From NCBI RefSeq assembly GCF_002939305.1, contig NZ_MVDI01000001.1:744001-808000 (forward strand): a DNA stretch of 64,000 nt. Reading direction: 5' to 3'. Positions 57,240 to 64,000 of this stretch are shown piece by piece. The position numbers were made by a program, and so were the translations under genes. Numbering within the stretch: the first letter of the stretch is position 1; each line of letters begins with the position of its first letter. The stretch comes from Chroococcidiopsis sp. TS-821 (lineage in GTDB: Bacteria; Cyanobacteriota; Cyanobacteriia; Cyanobacteriales; Chroococcidiopsidaceae). The notes under the pieces are model-generated. The model was given only the letters and a program-made list of their open reading frames with translations, had not been told where the DNA came from and made no database searches.

Positions 57240-59228
57240 CTACACAAATATTGAGCGACCAGAATAAAGATTTGCCACGTCGGAATTACGTTGCAGCGCT
57301 ACTGCACGACGTACGGCAGCATCAGCATTGACTAAACCATAGCCAAAGGTATTATCTCGACCATCTACTCCCAAATCCATTGCTGTATCGATCAAGATTT
57401 GACGTACTTGTCCTCCTGTTAAGCTCGAATTAACACTCCATACTAAGGAAGCAATCCCAGCTACATTCGGATTAGCACCAGAGGTTCCACCGAAAAAGCG
57501 CATATTACCAAATTTATCCATTGCTGGAGAATCAGTAGCAGCTACTAACGTCAAATTAGAACCGCGATTCGAGTAACTAGCAAGATTGACAGCAGAAGCA
57601 TTGGTCAAGCCATCTATCTTCGTCGTAGGACTTGTGTTCCGCAATGCACCAACTGAAATAACATTGTCATGCGTTGTTTCTAATTGCGCAACACCACTGA
57701 CACTAGTTAAATAATCAGGGTCAGAAAGATTACCACCAGGACCGCCATTACCTGCGGCGATCGCAAAGATAGCAATGTCAGAGTTATCTCGAATTAATTG
57801 TTCAAGTTGCTCGCGCGTACCACCACTATTAAACCAATTCCCTTGAATTCCACCTTGGAAGACGACGCGTTGGTTTCTAGCACGTGCATAGCTAATCGTA
57901 TCCTGAATAGCTTGCTGTAGAGAGACACCTCTATATACGTCATTCACGTACACGCTGCTGTTCCAGTTAATTCCTGCGATACCAGAGGAATTATTGGCAG
58001 TCGAAGACATAATGCTAATTGCACAATGTCCGTGTCCGTAGTTATTAAAGTTGTCATCGTCAGTAGGATCGGTAATTAAACGATCTATGGCAATATCAAC
58101 AATATCTCCGCTAGCACCAGATGCCGTTAAAATTCCTGTATCTAAAGAAGCTAGTAAGACATCGCTAGCTCCTTGAGTAAAGCGCCAGGCGCTACCGACA
58201 TCAGATATATGTAAATTCCATTGAGAACCAAAGAAAGTGTCGTTGGTACGTACTTGCAGTTCAAAAATTGAGGAATCTGAAAAGCGCAGTCTTTCAATGC
58301 CTTGTAAATAAATTTCTCGACCATCAGCAAGATTGATGTGGTCAAAGGCTGTACCCTTAAAAATTGCTTGGTTAGCAGTTGAGTTAGACAACGGATTGAA
58401 ATCAGCGAGACCGATCCCATTGATACTAGTAATGCTAGAAGGAGAAAGTCCAGATAAGTTTAACGTGTCTGTACCGCCTCGTCCAATGATGACTGCACCC
58501 GTCCCGAAGTCTGCTGTGTAGTCAATAGTTTCGCCCTTAAAAGTGCCATCAATGCGATTCCAAGATAGTACATTCATCGCTTGAGAATCCGAAGAAAACT
58601 CTTGACCGTCAGTAGTGCGAGCAACTGCGCGTAGTTGATAACTATCTCCGGTAAAATCGGCAAAGTTAGCCAGATGGATTAACTCGTTTGATAGGTTAGC
58701 TTGATTCCAGGTTCCTAAAGTAGATACAATGCGATCGCCTTTTAGTGCTTCTAAGCGTACATCTAATAAGGATAAAATGTTGCCTAAATCATAACTCAAA
58801 CGTAAAGTTCCACCTTCAAAAACACTATTTGAAGTATTATCTCCAGAAGCATCAAATACACTAAAGTTCGTAAAGATAGGATTAAGGCTTGTCGTGCCTA
58901 ATGGATCGCTACTATTATCATTTGGTTGATGATTTGTGGTATGCAGGTAATCAAAAACTGAAGAGTTGCTCGCTTGAATTTCCTGATTTGTCACTACTTG
59001 AGTAAATGAATTATCTTGGAAAGTGCTGGAATTCGTTGGAGCCTTGAAATTTAAAACATCAGACACGTGAGCTGCTGAACTGCTCGATTTACTTCCTTGA
59101 TACGTTGATAGTTCAATAAGCTCTGAGGTTGTATTGTGCAGTATATTTGATTGATTTTGTTCTGAAGTTAGAGAAGCATTAAACGTGTTTGGACTAAAGC
59201 TTTCTATTAGCTTTAAATTGTACGACAT
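57240..59228 (-). CDS. Subtilisin-family (S8) serine protease with divergent active-site surroundings
   Basis: This 662-residue protein has a Ser/Asn-rich N-terminal 340 residues without a clear signal peptide, then an S8 domain. The catalytic Asp is in LLASLDTGIL (about 362), the His in NNYGHGHCAISIMSS (about 398), the oxyanion Asn in FAIAAGNGGPGG, and the Ser in GGTSGANPNVAGIASLV (about 582). The usual GTSMAAPHVAG and HGTHVAG motifs are changed (GTSGANPNVAG, HGHCAIS), but the triad is present. The N-terminal part contains a beta-rich segment (TDTLNLSGLSPSSITSING), as in some cyanobacterial large proteases. Cellular location is uncertain. Confidence 0.85.
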   Translation of the reverse strand: MSYNLKLIESFSPNTFNASLTSEQNQSNILHNTTSELIELSTYQGSKSSSSAAHVSDVLNFKAPTNSSTFQDNSFTQVVTNQEIQASNSSVFDYLHTTNHQPNDNSSDPLGTTSLNPIFTNFSVFDASGDNTSNSVFEGGTLRLSYDLGNILSLLDVRLEALKGDRIVSTLGTWNQANLSNELIHLANFADFTGDSYQLRAVARTTDGQEFSSDSQAMNVLSWNRIDGTFKGETIDYTADFGTGAVIIGRGGTDTLNLSGLSPSSITSINGIGLADFNPLSNSTANQAIFKGTAFDHINLADGREIYLQGIERLRFSDSSIFELQVRTNDTFFGSQWNLHISDVGSAWRFTQGASDVLLASLDTGILTASGASGDIVDIAIDRLITDPTDDDNFNNYGHGHCAISIMSSTANNSSGIAGINWNSSVYVNDVYRGVSLQQAIQDTISYARARNQRVVFQGGIQGNWFNSGGTREQLEQLIRDNSDIAIFAIAAGNGGPGGNLSDPDYLTSVSGVAQLETTHDNVISVGALRNTSPTTKIDGLTNASAVNLASYSNRGSNLTLVAATDSPAMDKFGNMRFFGGTSGANPNVAGIASLVWSVNSSLTGGQVRQILIDTAMDLGVDGRDNTFGYGLVNADAAVRRAVALQRNSDVANLYSGRSIFV

Positions 59229-59973
59229 TTTTATTTTTTAAATAGACAAATCTAACGCTCTCAAATTTTCTAGTAATTTGAGAACAGAAAATTTCAACAG
59301 ACTTAGATATCTGCTTTATAAAATTAGAACTAAAAGAACAAAATCTTTGTTAGCTTGGCTAATGAGTTATTAAAATTTTAACTTTGCTTTGCCAAACAAA
59401 GACTTTTACGGTAATTGAAGAGAAAGTTAGGACATTCATAGAGGCTTAGAATCATTACTTTAACTATCTCTGACCTCTAACTCCTGACTTTCAACTCATA
59501 CCATAGTGAGGTTATACGTATAATTAACAGTAATTTAGCAAGTAATTTATAAATGAAAATGAAAGATTATTGTTTTTTTATCTAAATTCTTTAAAGATTT
59601 GATTAAAAAATCTTTCAAAAATAAATAATTTATATTTGTAGCAGGAGTCAGGGTTAAACTTTGGGCAGGAGAATTATTATGAGATTTTATATGTTGAATA
59701 GAGCTAGAACCTTAGAGATATTGGCTAAGTGCAATTGATGCTTATTTTTATGATTGTGTGGCGTGCTATAAGTTGATGAAAGGGCATTTATATCGTTTCG
59801 CTTTAAAGTTTCTGTAAATAGACCGTTTCAGCGGCAGACGGGTAGAGGAAAAATTAATTGCAGTTCTTATACAGAGAAATGATTTTATAAAAAAATTATT
59901 CTGTGCCCCTAAACACATACAAATTTGCCACTAGCTAAACTAGTTCATTGCTGTGGAATTACTGATAAAACGA
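59229..59973. other. Gene-poor, AT-rich region
   Basis: About 745 bases between two minus-strand genes. It contains a CTCTGACCTCTA-type tract near 59468 that also occurs at 37846, as seen in cyanobacterial intergenic repeats. A 19-codon plus-strand frame (59679-59738) follows AGGAG but is too short to call. Nothing else is visible. Confidence 0.5.
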
Positions 59974-60816
59974 TTACGTAGTACGACGTAGAAACAATTG
60001 CAGTAGATCGCCAACTTTGTCTGACCAATGTTCTTGAGGGTAGTGTCCGGCTTCAGGGATTTGGACGAGTTCGACGTTTTTGAGAGATTCGACTGCGTTT
60101 TGCGTATCCTGCATTGCCAGCCAAGGATCCTTGATTCCCCAGATAACCATTGTTGGTTGTTGCCACTCGCGCAAGCCTGATTCGATTTCTGCGAGTGATT
60201 TTTGGAGTTGAAGATTGCGTACAGTCGCTAAAAGCGATCGCCCTGCTGCCGAACTTTTGAGAAAAGGCTGGCGATACACGTTCAAATCTTTTTCGCCGAT
60301 TTGATAACGACTGCCACTTTCTAGCGTTCGGTCAACTAAAAGTGGGTCTTGCGTAAGCATATCACCCATAAAGGGCAATCCGAGTTGTTTCAGCTTCCAA
60401 GGAAGTTTAGCGCGGGTGGAAATTGGTGCATTAAGAATTGCTAAGCGTTCAATTTGTTGCGGATTGCGTAAGGCATACTGCAAACCAACCGAACCCAAAA
60501 ATCCTTGTACAACCAAAGAAAATCGCGAAATATCCAGCGCTTGGATAAATTCTGCAAATGCACTGATAAAAGCATCAGGAGTATAGGCGAAATCACGTTT
60601 GTCAGGCTTAGCAGACAAACCGAATCCAATCCAATCGGGGGCGATCGCGCGAAATCCTTTATCAGCAAGAGCGGGCATAATTGCCGTCCAGGTGTAGCTT
60701 TGGGCAGGAATACCATGAAGTAAAATAACAGGTGGTCGATCGACACCTTGAATTGGTTTATGTTCGCGATAAAACCAATCCAATTTGCCTGCGGTAATTT
60801 GATTTTCGGTATTCAC
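59974..60816 (-). CDS. Alpha/beta-hydrolase-fold protein lacking the usual nucleophile
   Basis: This 280-residue protein has VILLHGIPAQSYTW, the strand-turn IAPDWIGFGLSAKPD, and LVVQGFLGSVGLQYALRNP, which aligns with the dehalogenase-type nucleophile elbow LVVQDWGG but carries Gly105 where Asp or Ser is expected. The acid (Asp in WGIKDPWL) and His (EAGHYPQEHW) positions are kept. No GxSxG motif is present elsewhere. It may be a non-catalytic binding protein or use an unusual residue. It starts 20 bases after the nblS stop on the same strand, so it is likely co-transcribed with nblS. Confidence 0.88.
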   Translation of the reverse strand: MNTENQITAGKLDWFYREHKPIQGVDRPPVILLHGIPAQSYTWTAIMPALADKGFRAIAPDWIGFGLSAKPDKRDFAYTPDAFISAFAEFIQALDISRFSLVVQGFLGSVGLQYALRNPQQIERLAILNAPISTRAKLPWKLKQLGLPFMGDMLTQDPLLVDRTLESGSRYQIGEKDLNVYRQPFLKSSAAGRSLLATVRNLQLQKSLAEIESGLREWQQPTMVIWGIKDPWLAMQDTQNAVESLKNVELVQIPEAGHYPQEHWSDKVGDLLQLFLRRTT

Positions 60817-60836
60817 GACACCTGACCCTTGCTAAG

Positions 60837-62795
60837 CTAATTACCATCCGCAGCTGTCATGCTCGACGGATTTTCTAAGATGGCTTCTTGAAACACTGCC
60901 AAGTCGAACCAGAAGGTTGTGCCGACGCCAACCTCACTAACTAAGTGTACGCTGCTATGGTGCTTGTCGATAATATTTCTGACAATTGATAGCCCAAGCC
61001 CTGTCCCTTCTAGGGTATGAACGCGGTTTTCGACACGGAAGAAGCGACCAAAAATTTTCTCTTGATGTTCAGGATCGATACCCATACCCGTGTCTGAAAT
61101 CTCAATTCGAACTTTTCCAGGCGATGGTTGTGAATTGAGTCGTGGTAGGCTTTGTTTTTTCGGATTGTCTAGCAAATAAGCACGAATCACCACTTTGCCG
61201 CCTGCGTCTGTAAATTTTAATGCGTTACCAACCAGATTTGTAAACACTTGTAATAACAAGTCATAGTTACCAAGTACGGGAGGTAATTTTGGCTCAATTT
61301 CCTGAATTAATTCGATTCCTTTATCTTTAGCGTTTAACTGATAGTTACGCAGCGTTTGATCGATTGCTTGCGCTACATCTACCGCATCAAAATGATAGAT
61401 ACGACACGATTCCAAGCGCGACAAATCTAAAACATCATTCACAAGGCGCGTCAGGCGATCCGTCTCATTATTAGCTGTTTGGAGGAATTCGCGGCGCTGT
61501 TGTTCGCCAAGTTCTTCGCCGTAGTCGTGTAAAGTTTCGATATAGGTTTTGATATTAAATAAGGGCGTTCGCAGTTCGTGCGAGACGTTACTGATAAACT
61601 GACTTTTAGCTTCATTCAGTTCAACTTCGCGCGTGATGTCTTGCACAGTCATCGCAATTCCTTTAAGACTTTCCCGATATTGGTCGAGGACAGTCGTCAA
61701 TAGAATCCGAATCGTGCGGTTTGTCGGTTGATTGAGCGAAACTCGAAATTCAGCACTTTCGCGTTCGCCTGCAGCAAGTTGATACAAAGGTCGCGTTAAC
61801 TCCATTTGGAGTACTGGTGGCAGATGATGCAAAATGTTACTTCCAACAACAGGGGCACCGTCCCAGCCGAACATCCGCCGTGCTGTAGGATTAACTAAAA
61901 TGACCTGCATATTCGTATCGAGTAATATCGCACCATCTGCAATTGTCGAAACAAGGGTTTCAAGCTTCGCTTTCTCGGCGGTTAATTCCTCGATATTCTG
62001 TTCTTCATAGCGCTCTAAACGCTCTGCCATTTCATTAAAGCTAAAAATTAACTCTTTGAGTTCGCCACCGACGGGTAAGTCAATCCGCTGCTTAAAATTT
62101 CCGGCGGCAATATTTTTGACCCCTACGAGAAGTTCTTTGATTGGTTTGGTGATGTATAGCGCGTTGAACACTGCACCGAGAATCACCATCACCCAAATAG
62201 AAATAAACACGGCGATCGTGACATCCCGCGTGAGATTAGATGAAGTGATGACAGTAGGATTGGGATTTGTGCCGATTGCTAGGACACCTAGATACGTGCC
62301 GTTGTGCGTCAAGGGAACAAAAACATCAGTGACAACGCCATCGGGCGTGCGATGCTGGCGCACCATAGGTAATTCAGCATTTGCGGCGTAGTCTTCGGGA
62401 AGTTGAATGCGACGTTCGATTGTCAGGGAATTTTGGACTTCTGATTCCCAAAAGGGAATGCCAAAGAAGATTTTCCCCGATTCATCCGCATACAGCATAT
62501 AGCGGACGCTAGAAGTGCTGCTGTAGAAGCGTTGCGAGAACTGGGCAACCTCAGTTAAGTTATTTTCGGCAATTAAGGGGGCGACATTCGATGCCAGCAA
62601 TAGACCGAGATCGCGACCAAAGCGGGTATCATTAAGACGGGCATCTTGTTGAATCGTGTTGACCGCCCAAAAGGTGAGACCGCTCATAATTAAGGAAACC
62701 ACCAACGTGGCAGCAGCCATTAGCTTAGTCTGGAGCGTGAACTCTGACCACCAATGGGCGATCGCCTCTCGAATTTTCTTCAGTAAAGCTAGCAT
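60837..62795 (-). CDS. nblS: Sensor histidine kinase NblS (Hik33/DspA, Ycf26)
   Basis: This membrane kinase of about 652 residues has two membrane helices (about 23-45 and 190-212) around a periplasmic domain, a HAMP region with NALYITKPIKELLVGVKNIA, a PAS domain, a His-box with FISNVSHELRTPLFNIKTYI, and a HATPase domain with LVGNALKFTDAGG and GTGLGLSIVRNII. The start WSEFTLQTKLMAAATLVVSL and FGRDLGLLLASNVAPLIAEN are typical of NblS/Hik33. It controls responses to high light, cold, salt and nutrient stress through RpaB, encoded at 54695. ATG 62795 is preferred over the GTG three codons upstream. It follows purD. Confidence 0.95.
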   Translation of the reverse strand: MLALLKKIREAIAHWWSEFTLQTKLMAAATLVVSLIMSGLTFWAVNTIQQDARLNDTRFGRDLGLLLASNVAPLIAENNLTEVAQFSQRFYSSTSSVRYMLYADESGKIFFGIPFWESEVQNSLTIERRIQLPEDYAANAELPMVRQHRTPDGVVTDVFVPLTHNGTYLGVLAIGTNPNPTVITSSNLTRDVTIAVFISIWVMVILGAVFNALYITKPIKELLVGVKNIAAGNFKQRIDLPVGGELKELIFSFNEMAERLERYEEQNIEELTAEKAKLETLVSTIADGAILLDTNMQVILVNPTARRMFGWDGAPVVGSNILHHLPPVLQMELTRPLYQLAAGERESAEFRVSLNQPTNRTIRILLTTVLDQYRESLKGIAMTVQDITREVELNEAKSQFISNVSHELRTPLFNIKTYIETLHDYGEELGEQQRREFLQTANNETDRLTRLVNDVLDLSRLESCRIYHFDAVDVAQAIDQTLRNYQLNAKDKGIELIQEIEPKLPPVLGNYDLLLQVFTNLVGNALKFTDAGGKVVIRAYLLDNPKKQSLPRLNSQPSPGKVRIEISDTGMGIDPEHQEKIFGRFFRVENRVHTLEGTGLGLSIVRNIIDKHHSSVHLVSEVGVGTTFWFDLAVFQEAILENPSSMTAADGN

Positions 62796-62841
62796 CTTAT
62801 ACACTACGTTGTCAGTGGTGGCTTCTGTTAAAACCTAACAA

Positions 62842-64000
62842 CTAAAAATTAACAGCTTTTGATTTGACTCGGTAGCCAATGTCACGCCGATAGTACATTT
62901 TCTCGAATTGAATGCAATCAACTCCCCGATAAGCAAGCGCGATCGCTTGTTCGAAATTTTTGCCAATTCCCGTAACACCGAGAACTCGACCGCCATTTGT
63001 GACGAGTTGAGTAGCTAGTGGTGAGTGGCTAGTGGTGAGTTTATTTTGCTCATTAGCTTGTATGAGTTTGGTTCCTGCGTGGAAGACGTTTGCGCCTAAA
63101 GCTTCTGCCGCATCGATGCCAGAAATGACTTTTCCTTTTTCGTAGCTTCCAGGGTAGCCACCCGCAGCGAGGACGACACAAGCTGATGCACCAGATTTCC
63201 ACGCGATTGGTGGCATTTGCTCTAATCGCTGTTCTACACAAGCAAGTAATAACTCTGCGAGGGGTGTTTCGAGGAGCGGTAAAATAGCTTGAGTTTCCGG
63301 ATCGCCAAAGCGACAGTTGAATTCCAAGACTTTAAAATTACCATCAGGGGCAATCATTAAGCCAGCATACAGAACGCCGCGATAGTCAATACCTTTTTGT
63401 TTGAGCGTGGCGATCGCTGGCTGTAAAACTTTTGCTTCAATTTCTACCATCAACTCGGACGTGACAACTGGTGTAGGTGCATAAACTCCCATACCACCAG
63501 TATTTTCTCCTGTATCGCCTTCACCGATACGTTTGTGGTCTTGTGCAGGTAGTAGCGGGCGAATCGTTAACCCATCGGTGAGTGCTAAAACTGAGGCTTC
63601 TTGCCCTGTTAAGCATTCTTCGATAACGACAAATTCATCTTTACCAAATTGCCCTTGAAAAATGGCATCAATTGCCTTGTGAGCCTGTGCTATCGTTTCG
63701 GCGACAGTTACTCCTTTTCCAGCGGCTAAACCATCAGCTTTCACCACAATCGGCGCGCCTTGGGCGTTGACATAGTCTTTAGCGGCGGTTGCATGATGAA
63801 ATACCGCAGCTTTAGCGGTGGGAATCTTGGCTTCTTGCATTAAGGCTTTTGCCCAAGCTTTACTCGCTTCGATTTGGGCGCCAGCACGTGTTGGACCAAA
63901 GACTTTAATGCCAAGGCGTTGCAAGTTATCTGTAATTCCCAATGCTAAAGGCACTTCAGGTCCTACAACGACAAGATCGATGTTGTGCGATCGCGCAAAT
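62842..64000 (-). CDS. purD: Phosphoribosylamine-glycine ligase PurD (5' end beyond window)
   Basis: The visible 386 or so residues cover most of the ATP-grasp enzyme: LVVVGPEVPLALG at the edge, VVKADGLAAGKGVTVAE, EECLTGQEASVLALTDG, GDTGENTGGMGVYAPTPVV, and NCRFGDPETQAILPLLETPL. It ligates glycine to phosphoribosylamine in purine synthesis. The gene continues past position 64000, so the start is not seen. An in-frame insertion of about 20 residues (NEQNKLTTSHSPLATQ) lies between FHAGTKL and VTNGGRVLGVTG, encoded by a tandem repeat at 63014. nblS follows 46 bases downstream. Confidence 0.96.
   Translation of the reverse strand, partial: FARSHNIDLVVVGPEVPLALGITDNLQRLGIKVFGPTRAGAQIEASKAWAKALMQEAKIPTAKAAVFHHATAAKDYVNAQGAPIVVKADGLAAGKGVTVAETIAQAHKAIDAIFQGQFGKDEFVVIEECLTGQEASVLALTDGLTIRPLLPAQDHKRIGEGDTGENTGGMGVYAPTPVVTSELMVEIEAKVLQPAIATLKQKGIDYRGVLYAGLMIAPDGNFKVLEFNCRFGDPETQAILPLLETPLAELLLACVEQRLEQMPPIAWKSGASACVVLAAGGYPGSYEKGKVISGIDAAEALGANVFHAGTKLIQANEQNKLTTSHSPLATQLVTNGGRVLGVTGIGKNFEQAIALAYRGVDCIQFEKMYYRRDIGYRVKSKAVNF
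63014..63041. repeat. Tandem 14-base repeat inside purD
   Basis: GCTAGTGGTGAGTG occurs at 63014-63027 and again at 63028-63040 (last base changed to T at 63041). On the coding strand it reads as TTSHSPLAT in PurD. The unit resembles the short CTAGTGGTGAGT-type repeats common between genes in cyanobacteria. Confidence 0.85.

Noticed and set aside
59679-59738. 19-codon ORF with AGGAG upstream
   Set aside because: It is too short, in an AT-rich gene-poor region, with no recognisable sequence or neighbour.

Overview
The window is chromosomal DNA from a cyanobacterium. The evidence is the repeated HIP1 octamer GCGATCGC throughout, a split orange-carotenoid-protein pair, plastid-type ycf genes (ycf35, ycf46), the NblS and RpaB regulators, sulfolipid genes sqdB and sqdX, a CcsA haem-attachment protein and a CCB-type cytochrome b6f assembly factor. 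A chemotaxis-like type IV pilus locus next to an hmpF-like gene suggests a gliding or twitching strain. I cannot name the genus safely; a Chroococcidiopsis/Gloeocapsopsis-like or filamentous lineage is a guess. I see no insertion sequences, prophage, CRISPR array, tRNA or rRNA gene.

Layout. 1-2257: the 5' part of queG, then a helical carotenoid protein and a C-terminal-domain homologue separated by a hairpin plus T-run, then an unknown gene. 2673-18146: a sensory block. A divergent NarL-type regulator is followed by seven same-strand genes: two Cph1-type histidine kinases (PAS-rich and MHYT-type), an Rcp1-like receiver, a large REC-PAS-GAF kinase, a protein with two CheB methylesterase domains, a CheR methyltransferase with PAS domains and a long coiled coil, and a PAS kinase. 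18143-29223: rsmH, then the minus-strand pil/hmp chemotaxis operon (receiver, CheW, TPR-MCP, Hpt protein, CheA core with receiver), with hmpF divergent from it. 29220-33147: tilS, ccsA and a DUF3352 protein.

33358-39295: a Pho box and the pstS-pstC-pstA-pstB phosphate importer, a gene-poor stretch with a possible decayed ORF, then bioY and lspA. 39344-47195: a Pro/Thr-rich secreted protein, an FHA-domain class A penicillin-binding protein, the DUF4335/DUF3038 pair, apt, a lone oligopeptide-type permease and two small proteins. 47226-49794: facing terminators, ycf35, ycf46 and a small ribbon-helix-helix-like protein. 50161-54524: sqdB-sqdX, a small protein and radA.

54695-64000: rpaB with a TTG start, a CCB-type assembly factor, a DUF456 protein, two minus-strand exported or processed proteins (one a divergent subtilase), then a minus-strand purD-nblS-alpha/beta-hydrolase unit. 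NblS and RpaB, a known kinase/regulator pair, lie about 5.4 kb apart.

Most interesting: the MCP-free CheB-CheB/CheR-PAS/multi-kinase block, the split CheA whose tail carries repeated acidic LExLL motifs, the hairpin between the two halves of the split OCP, an alpha/beta hydrolase lacking its nucleophile beside nblS, and an intergenic-type repeat translated inside purD.
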